In this document: positions 9,586 to 22,698 of the stretch, in pieces
How positions within the stretch are numbered: the first letter of the stretch is position 1
How the letters are laid out: every line of letters begins with the position of its first letter
From: Lolium rigidum
Taxonomy: Eukaryota; Streptophyta; Magnoliopsida; Poales; Poaceae
DNA length: 64,000 nucleotides
NCBI RefSeq assembly: GCF_022539505.1
Contig: NC_061514.1
Span: forward strand, 329,079,090-329,143,089
Direction of reading: 5' to 3'
Position numbers and translations under genes: made by a program
Notes under the pieces: generated by a model
What the model was told of the DNA's origin: nothing
What the model saw: the letters and a program-made list of their open reading frames with translations, nothing else
Database searches by the model: none

Positions 9586-12500
9586 GGTTGATGATTACTT
9601 GTTATATTCTTTAAAAGAATAACTTTTGAAGAACATACTTCTTAAGTAATAAGAAGTATTACAATTAAGGTTGTGGTTGCCTAAGGTTTACCTTTGCATT
9701 CACTAAGTAAAGAATGTTTGGTTCCTAAATAGGATGGTTCATAAATATCACACACTAGTAGGGTTTAGTGGAGTATGGAATGTAAGGTACTCATCAATCA
9801 TGGTTACTATTAGGATTCATCACAATATTGTGATGCTAATCATGGATAGTTAAGGATGGTGGTCTTGGGAATAGGAACTAGGGTTTTGCACTTGGTTGAT
9901 CCTACTAGATCAACAAGTTTTATTTAGATGAGAGCATAGCATAGCAATTAACTAGTGTTAAGGTTCTTACATTTTATGTGATCATGGCAATTATTTAGTT
10001 CCTATTATGGTTTTATGTTTGAAAAGGAAAGTATCATGATCTCATGTTCCAAGCTAGGGTTTAGGTGTAGAAGTAAATTAGGGTTCACATAAGCTAATAG
10101 AGTTAGGGTTTTAAATAGGACTTAGGGTTTATGATTCTCATGAAATTATGAAGTTGTGATTTCATAATGGAACTAAGTTTTCCTATTAGTGATATAATGC
10201 CTAAAACAATAATTGGTAACGGAGTTAAAGTGATTAATTACTTTGAAATAAAATGATAATATATTTAACATTATATTATGCCAAAAGGCTTAATAAAAAT
10301 ATGATAATACTATTAGGGTTTAGGGTTTTGAATTAATATTTGAAATAATAATTAGTTAGGATTGTCATATGGTTAAACACAATCATCAACAATTATTTGT
10401 TGTTTTACATGGCATTTTCATGCAAAGTAATATTTTCTTTATGTGAAGAATAGAAACAAGAAATTATATGCGTAGTTTTTTTTAGGTTTTAATTGTTTAA
10501 GATTTAACATTACTCTTTTTCAAATTTAGAGGAAACTCCAAATTATTGTTTCTTTAGTTTCTAAATGATTTGTTATATATTATTATAGAGGTAATTTTCT
10601 GTTACCCATTTTTATTTGTTTGTTGTTATCTAATTAATTTGTAAATGATAAAATCTTATAGAAAAGGAAATAAAGAAGAAAAGGAAAAATATTGGACCAA
10701 ATGGCTTGTTGGGTTTGGCCCAATGGCCCGAGTCGGTTGGGTCTAATCCCAACCCGATCCCCACGCCACGCTCATCCGTACTCGTACACGAGGATGACCT
10801 CGTTCGATCCCCTCCTGGCGATGGCGTTGATGCCGTTCCGGCCGTCACCCCCCCCGGCCATGCTGCTGGCCGATTCCGACGCCGCCGCTCGTCCATGAGG
10901 CTTCGCCGCCCTCCTTCTTCTTCTCCACCAAAACTCCCTCGCCGCGGCGCCCCTGTCGCCCACGCCCACGCGCCCCTCTGCGAACCCTAGGCGCCCTCCA
11001 GTTCCGGCTGTCGCCGACCGATTCCGGCGCCGCCGCTGTTCGGCGAGGATCCTCCGAGCCTCCTCTGCCGGACCCATCCCCTGCAGCACCTCCCGCACTC
11101 AAGCGCGCACGCCCGCGTATCTGCGCGTCACTGACGACCGCGCCGCCGCACGGTGTTGCTTGTCACCTCCGCCACCGCCGTCGCCGGTCTCCTCCTCCGA
11201 CGCTGCTCCCAGGCGTGGCTTCGCCACGGACCTCCCGGCCATCAGCCGCTACCTCGGCGCCGCCGCCTGCCCCGCACGCGTGCCTCACGGCCACCCTAGC
11301 CCACGGATGGCTCGGTTGCCGGCGTGTTTCGGACGCCGCCGCGGCCAGGCTGCTGTGATGATGGTGAATTGGTGGTGTGGCGGCTACTTCGTCCCCGATG
11401 CCGGCTGGACGGTGCCGTAGGCGCAACCCCGGCGTCGCCTACATCGCTACCTCCTGTACGGCACTGTGAGCTCAACCTCTCTTTCTCTCTTGCTCTATGG
11501 CTATGAACTGGAAATCCGGTGCTTGTGTGTGCCTTGGTGCTAATTTGCGGTCTTTGCGATGAATCTGCTGCTGACTGTTGTATCTCATTTTGGATGATCT
11601 AATCATCCAGAGATAGTTTGGCTTTTTGTGATGATAAAATAGCTCTTATCTACTGCATGTTTACTGTATTGTTAACTGAAGAAGTTCAGTTCTACTGTTG
11701 TTAAATCCCTATTGAGCTCAAATATGCTATAAAAGCAAGTTATGGTTAGTACTTGGGTTGCTTGGCAATAATATGATGCTGGTTGGCTGGGTGGCAAATG
11801 AATGATTGGTTTGATTATGGCTCTTCTTGGAGATTACTTGGTTGGCCTCGGAGCATTTCCTGGACCCCAAGCAAATCTCTGAAGCTTGTTAAATGTTCAT
11901 CTAATTTATGTGTTGCCGAATAATTTACTTGATGTATGCTTGTGGCTAGTATGCTGATTCAAAATGGCTTGGCTATTGGATCAAGATGCTTCATTGATCC
12001 ACTGATTATTACCATGTGTTATGTAACAGATACTTTTATGTGCTAAGCAAAGTAGATAGTTGATTATTCCTGGACATGATTTAGTTGTTGGCTTACTCAC
12101 AGGGACCTTGCTATCCTCTCTGTATGTGGTTAGGTTATAAGCTCCTGGTTCTACCAGGGATCACTAGCTCGAGCTGGGTGGTCTAGCTCCCCTCTCGGCT
12201 GTCACCTCTCTTTTTCTCTCTCTATTCGAAACTGATAAGAACAGATATTGTGCTTGATTATGTGGCCACATCTGTGATGCAAAGACTGAGGCTAGATTTT
12301 TAGATATGAACAGATACTACTTCTTGTGGTTTGTTTTTCTATGATGAACTAGCATAGCACTTCTATGCTAATCTGAGAATCATCCCTCCTACCAATTTTC
12401 TGTGAGCTATTATCGATAAGAACAGATGCTTGCTTGATCTTGTGGTCTTGCCAATGATGCAAAGGTTGAGGCTCCACTTTTTAAGACATATACTATTTGT

Positions 12501-14180
12501 TGCCTCTCCAATCTCTGTGATGAACATGCATAGCATTTCTATGCAGTCCTGAGAGAAATGACTCCTCCCAATCCTCCTAGACCAGATCTAGTTGCAGGGT
12601 GATTGGAGTTATTAAATTTGTACTTTACCCTTTATTTCCCTTGTTGAAACTATGCAGAAGTTAAGAACGGATGCTTGCAAGATCTAGCCTATGAGTTGCT
12701 ACCTGTTGTACTTGGCAGCTTGATCTTCTTGATGTTGAAACGAACCTCCCTTCCGGCCTTCCTTCTCCACTCCCTGCTTCTTCTTCTTCCTAGTTACGAT
12801 TCGCTGATTCCGGTGGTTGATCTCGGTGTATTGTTCTAGTGGATGATGGTGTGTTCTTGCTGATATCTGATGGATAGATTGACTACTGAATGAACTGTTG
12901 GTGCGGCGGGTGTGTAGTTGTCCTAGGGAAGCTTTTGGTACGGTGTGGTGCTTGTTTATGTACTGCTGAGCGATACACAGTGGGTTTGATGACACATGGC
13001 TGCGTGTGGTGGTCGTCTCTGCTGTTGTGTGGCCCTTTATCCGGTGCTAGAGAACAACTTCCTTTCTTCTCCTCCTAGCACGTAGCAACGTCCGAGTGAT
13101 CTTATCTCACAATTTGGCTTTACTTTTGGAGTACTGCCAAGTGGAAACTACTTAAGCTGGGCTGCTACTATTACTTGACTATATTGTATGGATGCTTCTT
13201 AATTACATTAGTGGCTGGAATAACTCAAGTGGCATAATTATGTGTGCCTGTACTAAACAGATCAAGTGTGATTCAAGATTGATTAAGCTTTGCTTAATTA
13301 TCAGTGGCTTATTTATATTTGGTTAGGGTCATATTGACTTTTCTATGTCAATAATGATCCATTTAAATGAATTTGTGGCTTCTAAATAGGAACTTGATTA
13401 GATTAGAGGAAAAGTAAAAAATGTTGCCTTCTGTTGCCATTCCAATTGATCATAACTTGTTGCACAATATCCCTGGTTGCCTATTTGATGCCTAATTTAT
13501 CATTGCTACCTCCAATGGTACTATCTAGTAGTTCCTAAATCACAAATGTTGCCGAAGATGAATAATTCCCTCTAGTCACTTTTGGGGATTAGGACTGGTT
13601 CCTAATTTCCATTAATTGAGCTCCAATATTAAAATGCCTCATTTCATATGATGGCAACATTATAACCATAACCCAATATTTTCCTTTTTTTCTTTGTTTT
13701 GTTTCTCTTATTGCAGGAAAAGAAGAATAAGAAATGTTGAGAAGATTTAGATTAGATTTAGAATTTCTTTTAGTTCCATTTTGTAATCTCACATTTCTTA
13801 TGTAACTTGTAATATTTCAATAAGTGTTGTAATAATAGTTATGTGAATTCTTATTAGTAATGTTTGATTCTTATTTATATTTGTTGTTACTTTGTATGTT
13901 ATATAATTGTTTAGAATTCAAATTCTTATTTGAATTCATAGTATCCATATTTAATTTGAATTCAAATTTGTTCTCCCGAAAACACATGAATTCACACGGG
14001 TCATGTCGAAATTTGTCATGCCCACATCGATGACTAACTTAATTCCATCGATGTAAGAAACCTCAATCACTTTGATGGTTTTAAACAAAAACGCGAAAAT
14101 TCCCCGGATTTTCTATGCATGAATGCAATGCACGCATCTGTGTTCCTCTATTTTGTAACCCCCAATCCTGGGATATTACA
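9586..14180 (+). mobile_element. Very long LTR of an LTR retrotransposon (5' end in gap)
   Basis: About 4.6 kb without a protein-coding domain. It ends CCCAATCCTGGGATATTACA at 14180, a CA-terminated LTR end typical of grass gypsy elements whose LTRs begin TGTAATATCCC. An AT-rich first kilobase is followed by a GC-rich leader-like block (10730-11430) and a long low-coding region, then a poly(A)-signal-like area (AATATTTCAATAAGTG near 13814) before the end: the layout of a giant LTR with promoter, transcript start and terminator. The start is hidden in gap 1 and no internal region follows, so it may be a solo LTR. Short open frames in the GC-rich block (for example 11160-11420) have no domain. 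Family name not assigned. Confidence 0.5.
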
Positions 14181-15553
14181 ACTTTTGCTATTGTTTTGCC
14201 TCTAATTTGTGTATTTTGGATGCAACTAACACGGACTAACGTTGTTTTCAGCAGAACTGTTCTGGTGTCTCGTTTTTGTGCAGAAATTCAACTTTCAGAA
14301 AAAACCACGGAATTTATGCGGAAGGTCCTATTTTCTCAGAATACTTACGGAGCCAGAAGGGCAAGCCAGGTGGGGGCCCGAGGGCCCCACACACTAGGCC
14401 GGCGCGGTCCAGGAGGGGCCCGCGCGGCCCTAGTGTGTGGCGGCCTCGGTCGGCCCCCGACGCCCTCCTTCGGACTACTTAGTGCCTTCGACCTAAAAAC
14501 GCATGGAGAGAAGTCGAAGTCGCCAGAAACCCTCCAGAACGCCGCCACATCGCGAAACTCCGTCTCGGGAGCCAGAAGTCTCCGTTCTGGCACTCCGCCG
14601 GGACGGGGAATTGGAGGAGATCATCGCCATCATCACCGCCAACGCCTCTACATCAACCAGCCATGTTTCCCCCATCCATGTGTGAGTAATTCCCCAGCTG
14701 TAGGCCGAAGGGGATGGTAGGGATTGGATGAGATTGGTCATGTAATAGCATAAGATTGTTAGGGCATAGTGCCTAGTGTCCGTAATTGGTACTTTGATGA
14801 TATTGTTGCAACTTGTTATGCTTAATGCTTGTCACTAGGGCCCGAGTTCCATGATCTCGAGATCTGAACATGTTATTGTTTCATCATGATATTCATTGTT
14901 TATGGTCTTACCCGCAAGTTGTATACACATGTCGTCTGTCCGGAACCAATGGCCCCGAAGTGACAGAAATCGGGACAACCGGAGGAAATGGTAGTGATGT
15001 GAGGATCACATGTGTTCACGGAGTGTTAATGCTTTGCTCCGGTACTCTACTAAAAGGAGTACCTTAATATCCAGTAGTTTCCCTTGAGGCCCGGCTGCCA
15101 CCGGCTGGTAGGACAAAAGATGTTGTGCAAGTTTCTCATTGCGAGCACGTACGACTATAATTGGAACACATGCCTATTGATTGCTCTGTACTTGGACACC
15201 GTTTTATTATTATCTGCAAATGCCCTGCTATGATTGTTACATAAGTTTCTCTCATCCATGCAACGCCCGTCATCCGTCCCCGTGCCTACAGTATTTTAAT
15301 CCTGCTGTTTACTATAATCACTACTCGCTGTCTTTGTTACTCTGCTTGTTGTTATTTCACTACTGCTACTTGCTATAAAACTGTTACTACTCGATAAACT
15401 CTTGCGAGCAAGTCCTGTTTCCAGGTGCAGCTGAATTGACAACTCCGCTGTTAAGGCTTTCAAGTATTCTTTGTCTCCCCTTGTGTCGAATCAATAAATT
15501 AGGTTTTACTTCCCGCGAAGACTGTTGCGATCCCCTATACTTATGGGTCATCA
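14181..15553 (+). mobile_element. Athila/Sabrina-type gypsy solo LTR, 5' truncated
   Basis: The sequence has the layout of the LTR at 33163-34765 (a related type): a start region with cDNA-like text, a GC-rich palindromic block with GGGCCC motifs (14375-14450), then a 3' half ending CTATACTTATGGGTCATCA at 15553. The next bases are not a primer-binding site, so no internal region follows and this is a solo LTR produced by LTR recombination or a truncated end. Its 5' end abuts the long LTR at 14180, suggesting that element inserted into it. No coding function. Confidence 0.55.
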
Positions 15554-15690
15554 ACGGGCCACGATGGGGTAGTGCTGCATCACATTTCGCGATGCGGGCC
15601 AAAGTGTGGTGTCTGTTTGGGCCATTTTTTGGACCAAAACCGGGAAAAAACTCAATGCATGGTGGGATAGGGTATCGGCTAGAGATGCTC
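15554..15690. mobile_element. Right half of a Harbinger/Tourist-type MITE
   Basis: Ends CTAGAGATGCTC followed by TTA (15691-15693); the reverse complement begins GAGCATCTCTAG, a Harbinger-like terminus. The matching left half is not found next to it, consistent with the solo LTR having inserted into the MITE. Confidence 0.45.
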
Positions 15691-16010
15691 TTAGGTCCGC
15701 ACATACCACACCGGGCCGGCTCTTCGATCTTTCTTTAAATTTTAAGATTAGAAATGATATTTAGAATGGAAAACAATTGTTTAGTTTTAAGAAATGTTCA
15801 TATTTAAAAAAAATTAAAAAATGTTCGATCTCGAAAATGTTTTAAGGAAAGAAAAAATTCATAATAGAAGCAATATAGAATAGAAAAAGGAAAGAAAAAA
15901 GAAACTGGACCGGCCCAACATACCAGCCTAACTTTGCGGCGGTACTTTTAGAGTAAAGAAAAAAAAACAATAGAATGGAAGAAGAAGACCGAAAGTCTCT
16001 TTGGCACACG

Positions 16011-16352
16011 AGCACTAGTGCTCCTAATATTTGAGAAACATATTTTGGTGATTCCGAAAAATCTAAAATTAAATGTGTACATACATATAAACATTTCAAA
16101 GGTACAGTGTAAATTTCAGATGAAAAAATGTTGTATTTTGAGCTATATAAAAAAGACAAATTTCTGACAAAAAACTAAAATTTCCATCCCTACGAATTTG
16201 TTATTTTGCTTAGCTCAAAATACAATTCAATTCCTACCAAAACTTTACACGAGTATTCAGAACATGTGTATGTATTCATGGAATAAAATTTACATTTTTT
16301 TAAATCACAGAAATTTAATTTTTAACTATTACAAAATCAGGAGCACTGGCAC
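16011..16352. mobile_element. Foldback MITE with long inverted arms
   Basis: The left arm begins AGCACTAGTGCTCCTAAT and the right arm, reversed, AGTGCTCCTGATTTTG. The arms are imperfect, about 160-170 bp each, with matching internal words such as AAATTTC..TG, ATGTGTA/ACATACA and TTGTATTTTGAGCTA in the same order. The transcript would fold into a hairpin. It lacks coding capacity. The flanks (GGCACACG and GGCACCCG) may be part of the arms or a diverged target duplication. Confidence 0.6.
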
Positions 16353-16359
16353 CCGGACA

Positions 16360-19300
16360 CAGCAAATCTGCTCTCGGAAGAAGAGACATATACAGATATA
16401 GCTTAAAATGAGCCTATGAACTTTAACGGGCCTTTACAATTATAAGCATCTAGGCAGCATAGTCTACGTGATCAAGGACCATAAACATTTGTGCACACTG
16501 ACTAGCGAGCCCAGCTCCACGCTGGTACATTGGCAGTTCACCTGCGTGGTGCTAAATGGGCCGGCCCAAATAACTTTATCCGACCTTTGAGAGGAATTTC
16601 CTTAATTAGCTCAGTTTATTTTTTCAAAGGAGGCACCTTTCCTGTCCTCTGTTTATGGTTTTCTAATACGATTCAGCTTTGGTTCGTTGTGTTTTTCCGG
16701 TTGTCACCTGCATGTTTTAATTCATTTTGGTTGGGTTTTTTTGAGTTTGGTTATTAAAACTATTTTTCGTTTTTCGTTTTTTATTTCTATTTATATATTT
16801 GTTTTTGTTTTTGTTTTATACATTTCCCTTTTCCATATAAAACTTGTTTTTGCTGTGGAAAATTATTAGTATTTTTTCGTATTTAAATAAGATAGATGTT
16901 TGCATTGAAAAATTGTTAGTATCATAGTATATTGATTTTTTTTAAATAAAATAATTATTTTTAAAAAGTTCAAATAACATAGATTTTATTATCAAAAAAA
17001 AACTCAGGTTGCTATTAGTAGTTTTTTTATCCTGTTCTAATAAAATAAAGGTTCTTTTTGACAAAATACCATGGCTGTTAAAATTAAAAAAATATTTTCA
17101 ATAAGATAAATATTTTTTTGAAAAATCATTCACATAACATAACTGTTCGTATATAAAAACATAATAGGAAAATAAACATGATAAAAATAGAATAAAAAGA
17201 GAAACATAAAAAAGAATAAGTGAAAGGAAAAAAGGAAAAACAATAATTAGTACCTATTATCTTGGGCTGCATTTGGAGCGGTCCATGATGGAAATGTTGC
17301 AAGCGGGCGTTATTACATCCCACACTAAGGGGTAAACAGGAGCTCCACCGGTTCAATCAACCATATGCCCCAGCTTTCTCTGGTTGAAGTGCTCCTCAAA
17401 GACCAACCCGGTTAAGATTCCCGCCCATTTTTTTTAACAAGATGTTGCTCTTTCGCGGTTGAATGTCAGAGGCAGCGGAATTTTCAAACCACTTCTATTT
17501 ATTATATTAAATGGGACCTTGATCTAAGTTTGTTAAGTTCTATCCAAATAGCAACACTTTATATAATCCACGACTATGTCTAAACCTATTAGCGATAATT
17601 TGATCAATTTGCATCTAATTCTAATTCTAATAGCGCCACATTGCATCTAATGTGTCTAATACTAATCATATGTGGTCATCTATAATGCAACATGTGTACT
17701 AAAATAACCTGTTTTTCTTTAAACATTGATGCTTGTTTTTACAGCGGAGCACTTACTAATCATATGTGTAAACAAACAGTGATTATCGTGATGACATTAG
17801 AGGCCATTGTAGAATATTATGATGTGTCAAAAAAATCGTACTGTATGTTGTTGTAAGACAAGAAGAAACTGGGAATATACTTGCCTATGTAAAACTTGTG
17901 GAAAAAGAATTTGGTCGAGTGATAAACATGTTTTTAAACATTTGATAAACTTGTGGGAAAAGTATAAATTATTGGCAGATGAAGATGTGAAGGAAAAAAA
18001 AATGGAGAATTTCTCATGCAAGAATGAGAGAAGTTATTGCATCACATACTTTGCGAGCTAGTGTCATGGAGAATTCTCAAGAAACATTTGTTGATTTATA
18101 ATTGTTTGTTGAATATGAATTGTGTAAAATAGCATTATATTCCTGTATTGGATTCATGATGGTGTGTTGACATGAGTATATTGTGGCGATTTTTTAAATA
18201 ATACAATTGTTCAATTAATTTCCAAAAATAATATGTGTTTCTATTTTTTTTTTTTAAAAAAAAGATCCGATCAGCCTCCAGAAGACTGATACGTGTTGAA
18301 ATGAGTACATTGTGTATTTGCATACTGCCTGAATACGTGTTGATTTCAATATGCTGTGAGTTTGGTACTATTTAAATACGTGACAGTTATGTTGTTGTTT
18401 CGAATGTTTACAAACCTGATGTGGCATTATTGAAAGTTCTGAAAATTGGAATTAATTGGGGAAGTTTACAGAAGTGCAGATTTTTAATCAGGAGCAGTTT
18501 AATAAAGTGTTACAAATTTGAAGTTGGGATTGTCTTAGAAAGTGCATAAAATTGAAATTTGGGGCGATCATGAAGTGCAGCAGTTCACACATTCGGAGGC
18601 ACTTCTTGAAAGTTGCAGCAAAAACCTTTGCCAACACAAGTATTTTGATCACTTTTCAGTGTTCCTCTTAAATGTTTGTGAAGCTCCTATCTCATAATTA
18701 GGGGTACTTACAGCTGCAGGAAAAAGTTATACGAAGTAGAAGATGGGATTCGCGTGAGTTGTAACACAACTGTTTTGTTTAATTTCCTGTACCTTCTAGT
18801 GATATTCCTATATCCAAAAATAAAAGTACAGTTTCGAGTCTTTGCAAAAAGCCAAGCACTGTGTGCTTTCAAGAGAAATAGAGAATCCTCTACGTGTATG
18901 GCAGGAATTCGGCATCCTTAAACAAATCCATTATTGGAACCCCATTGTTGAAGTTGTTGGATGAAAGAGTGGCGCACCTGGCTAGTTTTCTTGGGGACAA
19001 ACCGGCACGCTCTTGCTGAATAGAATTGTATAAGGCAGTTTTGAGTTCCTTGTCGTTGCATATTCCTGCATGCTAATGATCATTTGGTGATGGAAGGGAA
19101 TATACTAGCAGGAGCCTGCTCCAGTTAGTAGCTGCTTGGGTTCTCTAAACAAGGACAATTATGGAGCTAGTCCTCCATCATATTCAGCATGCAATATGGT
19201 TGTTTTGGTAGGACACTAATTCCTTTTTTAATCAATCAATCATTATGGTAGCAACTTAAGAGTATTAGAGAATTGTCTGTCTTTGTTTCGTTTGAGCATT

Positions 19301-19400
19301 AGCAAGTTGCTTGCTTCAGGTGAAAGCACCAGTAAGGGACTGTGCGCTTTCTGCTGGTGGTTCTGACGTTCTGCATATAAAAAACAATCTATGTTGCAGT
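16360..19400. other. Unassigned AT-rich region
   Basis: Largely AT-rich (16740-17250 has long A/T runs). Open frames such as 17819-18061 (80 codons, Cys/Lys-rich) carry no recognisable domain. GGGCCGGCCCAA motifs near 16559 and CCGGCCCAA near 15910 lie in opposite contexts and hint at another decayed inverted-repeat element between them. Nothing firm. Confidence 0.4.
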
Positions 19401-19548
19401 TCTTCTATAATCTGCAGTGCCTTTATTTCTAAAAAAATTTGCACTTTGGATTCCCACACTTACAAGATACAGTGAAATACAGAAGGCCCCCAATTCGAAA
19501 ATAAGCGGCAGAAAAGCCTGCTCTCTCGAGAAGCTGATTCCCAACTGC

Positions 19549-20160
19549 TTAGAATCGGCTACACACCCAATTTACCGCCTCCCTTGATGTCTGGTGTGAT
19601 GTAAGCATCGCCATGTTTATAGAAAGGCGATGCACAAGATCAAGCTCAGCTTCCTGCCATGCCCATCTGTACCCATATGTTAAGTTAGAGGTCAACAACC
19701 ACTCCGCTGCACTTAGCTTCTGAACCGTAACACCAATTTGAGCAAACTCTTGTTTACAAAACATGGTGAAAGCTCGGCGCATGTCTGTATCCGGCCAGCA
19801 TGATGCAATACCCTACGTACGCCTGAACTCTAAAGTAAGGCAGATATTTTCCAGCCAAGTGCAATGCCATGACCGATTCAGACAGGTAACCATTGAAAAA
19901 GGAAGTCCATCCCCGACGAACATGATTAGGCAGCAATTTGATTCCATTGTCGCTGATGTCTGGTTAGGTAAGCTGATTAGTCTAAGTTGCCGATAATGAC
20001 AGGGAGGGTCTCTCGCCCGCCGCACTCTCTACCATTTCATAATCTTATCATCCTACGGTAGGGTAGGGAATGGTTTAACTTTCAGTGCAGAAGTTTCTTG
20101 GAAAGCCTGGACTAACTCTTGAGACAATGCACCTATCCGGGCGTCTGAGGTCAGTGATCA
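19549..20160 (-). pseudogene. Decayed exon-like region, family unknown
   Basis: Minus-strand frames line up as a broken protein-like region: SDARIGALSQELVQAFQETS near 20150-20070, then RRGWTSFFNGYLSESVMAL and GKYLPYFRVQAYVGYCIML around 19930-19800, then FCKQEFAQIGVTVQKLSAAE and a Trp-rich stretch (19760-19620) ending near 19549. They are in different frames with stops between, as in an old pseudogene with introns or frameshifts. Composition is more gene-like than the flanks. I do not recognise the family; it may be chance. Confidence 0.25.
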
Positions 20161-20169
20161 CCATCCATG

Positions 20170-21551
20170 CTTTTGTCCTGCCCATAAACTATTTTGACTG
20201 ACGAACTAGAGATCGCATTCTCATGAGGAAAACGAGGAAGGAGACAAGAGAAACAGCTGCTCTCGTTCTGGACTGAATATATGAACTCTTTGATTTTGTC
20301 AAAGCAGCTTAAGCTAGGTAAGATTGCTTAGCTCACGAAAAGAATGCATTTCTTCCAGGACATGATTGCGATCTATGAATGTGCGACGGTGAGCAGTGCG
20401 AGGGTCGTCCTCACGGGACACGGGCACACGCCGAGGACGCACGGTGTCGAGCTGCGATAGGGCCTGGCCCACGGCACTGGAATCAGCTTACCAAGCCTTG
20501 ACACGTTGCCGTGTTGTGCATCAGCAGAGTTTGTGGCCAGCCAACCAGGGGTCGAGCATATGAATTTATGATGTGGCTAGCGTGTGGTGTGGTCTCCTTC
20601 CTCGCGGTCGCAGCGACGGACGGACGGACGGCAGGGGGTCTGCAATGCACATTGTGGGGATTGTGGGATCGGTCTGAGAGAGAGGCTTTGACAGCTACGA
20701 TTCGAGCGTTTGTCTGCATCATATGTACATGTGCTTAGGTTCTGGCGCCGTGTTATCCCCTGCAATGTACGGAGTACTTGTGTTGCTATAAATCACGGAC
20801 AGAGATGGCAAACACAATTATCTGGTCAATGAAACAAGCACCATGCATGCATACACGGTTAATTGGTCAACCCTACCCTGCCGGGAGCTGTCCCGAATTA
20901 TCAGAGCAACGACGAAGTTTCACATGATTCAGAATCTAACTAGTCTATGAATTATGGTAGCTGGACGATGACTGCATCATTCAGAATCCAACTAGTCTGT
21001 GGCCGCGGCCGCGGTTTCGCGCCTGCAGTTTACTCCGTTCTGAGAGGTACCTGGAGCTAAATTGGAAGTTGAAAGGCGTAGCTACGGCGCTCGCGCATCA
21101 TCCTGCAGGCGCGCGATTGCGGCAGCGGCTTCTGGAGCGGAGCGCATACAGATGCAGATGCATATATGCCGTCGGGAGCGACAGGTACACGAACGGAGCA
21201 CTTCGCTAGTTCGAGGGACGAACCAACAAACCACTGCAGGCAGGGTCGCTATAGCGTGGGTTTTGGTGTCGTCGCTCGGCGCGTCCCCTTCACCTCCGAG
21301 TGAAATACAACTGTCGCTGATGGAGCTTGCGCGCGGTGAAGTTAACACCCGATCGCTGATCTCGACGTAAGATGGCGCTTATCTAACTTCGCTTTCGAGC
21401 AAGCGTGTGACGATGCCTGCGTCAGTCTTTGCTTCCGGCCTTGCGATCGATATGCCTTTCTTGCTGTAGAATCTCCAGAGGAGAAAGGATCAAATCTGCG
21501 GTCACGCACGTCCTGTCCATCCATTGGCAAACAAAACCCCAATCCTATCGA
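20170..21551. other. Unassigned, gene-flank-like sequence
   Basis: Mixed composition. A GGACGGACGGACGG stretch lies near 20613, and a short direct duplication (ATTCAGAATCTAACTAGTCT near 20928 and 20980). One segment (20580-20720) is repeated diverged near 28240-28345. No supported gene. Confidence 0.4.
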
Positions 21552-21631
21552 CTCCCTCCGTTTCATAATTTTTTAAATCGTGGTTTCGTTCAAATTTAAA
21601 CTTAAACCATGACGAGAATTATGGAAGGGAG
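21552..21631. mobile_element. Short Stowaway MITE
   Basis: Begins CTCCCTCCGTTTCATAATT; the reverse complement of its end begins CTCCCTTCCATAATTCTCG. About 80 bp, nearly all palindrome, with ATCGTGGTTT and AAACCATGACG arms. No clean TA on the left flank, so it has decayed a little. Confidence 0.7.
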
Positions 21632-22096
21632 AGGAAACTATTTTCCAAAGAAAAATTGGTTGCATGCAAACACGCATACAGAGCCTAAATCGAATTACCG
21701 TATGGCCATAATTCATTAGTTTCAGCGCTCGTGCATGCAAGCCATGTAGCATGCCACGCAAACATCCGGGGCCCGATGCTTTGGAATTTCGATCATGCAC
21801 TGCATGCGCGTAGATACCACCATTAACTAGTGTTCCCCCAATTATTACGGGGAAAGGACGTACGTCTCATGCTGAATAATACACCAAAATGAACAGTCAA
21901 ATGTTCAACAAAGGCAAACAACCCATCCGGACGTCGTCTCATCTGAGCCTAATAATCGGCATCAACAGCGATGTACTCGTACCATCATGGGCATCAGTCG
22001 TGACGGCTTTGGCAACCGGATGAACTAACACAATTAATACATAACGTGCAAGAAATTAACCGGTACCAACGGTTTAGGCAGATCTTTGCTTTTCTA

Positions 22097-22198
22097 CTCC
22101 TTCCGTTCGGAAATCATCAATAAATAGACGCGAGTGGTGCACATGAACTAGCTTATGTACGTGCATATGCGGCGTCGGTTAAACATGAATAGAGGGAG
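22097..22198. mobile_element. Stowaway MITE
   Basis: Left end CTCCTTCCGTTCGGAAATC; reverse complement of right end CTCCCTCTATTCATG. TA on both sides (22095-22096, 22199-22200). 102 bp, non-coding, with GACGC near both arms. Confidence 0.75.
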
Positions 22199-22320
22199 TA
22201 GATTTGAGGAGACCGGCCACCAGCTGGACGACAGGTGGAGGATACCATCACATTGCATTTGCATCCACGGCTCCACGGGAGTGTTCAATTCCATTGGCAC
22301 TCCAAAAGCAACCTACTAGT

Positions 22321-22657
22321 TGTTGTATTGTGATCCAAATTCATATACTAAAGGGAGGCTAACTTCTGACGAGCGGAGCGAGGCCCGTCGCCGGAGGCTT
22401 GGGCCGAAGCGTTGCCCGGTACGGTACGGATCGTTGGCACCGCCTATATATACATCTTGTAAGCCGCCGGCTAGGGTTTATCAGAATATAAGATAACCCA
22501 CGGCGTTTGTAAACACCTCCCGATATAGTGAAGTTTTGCTGGCTGGCGCCCGTGGTTTTTCCCCTACGTGTTGGAAGGGGTTTTCCACGTTAAATCTTGT
22601 GTCCCCTACGTGTGTTCTTGTTTCGTTCTTCGTTATTTGCTTGTCGCTTTTATAACA
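22321..22657 (+). repeat. Copia 5' LTR
   Basis: 337 bp, TG...CA bounded. Contains CCTATATATACATC near 22441, a likely TATA box for the element transcript. Confidence 0.93.
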
Positions 22658-22659
22658 AG

Positions 22660-22672
22660 TGGTATCGAGCCC
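22660..22672 (+). promoter_or_regulatory. Primer-binding site
   Basis: TGGTATCGAGCCC, close to the TGGTATCAGAGCC site that pairs with initiator tRNA-Met in most copia elements, with one base missing. Two bases after the LTR. Confidence 0.8.
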
Positions 22673-22698
22673 GTGTTTCAATCTAGGGTTTTGCGACA

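Noticed and set aside
10630..11506. GC-rich overlapping frames on both strands
   Set aside because: No domain; a GC-rich leader block inside a long LTR explains them.
14115..14741. 201-codon plus-strand frame
   Set aside because: It lies in a solo LTR with GGGCCC palindromes; the frame crosses the LTR border and has no domain.
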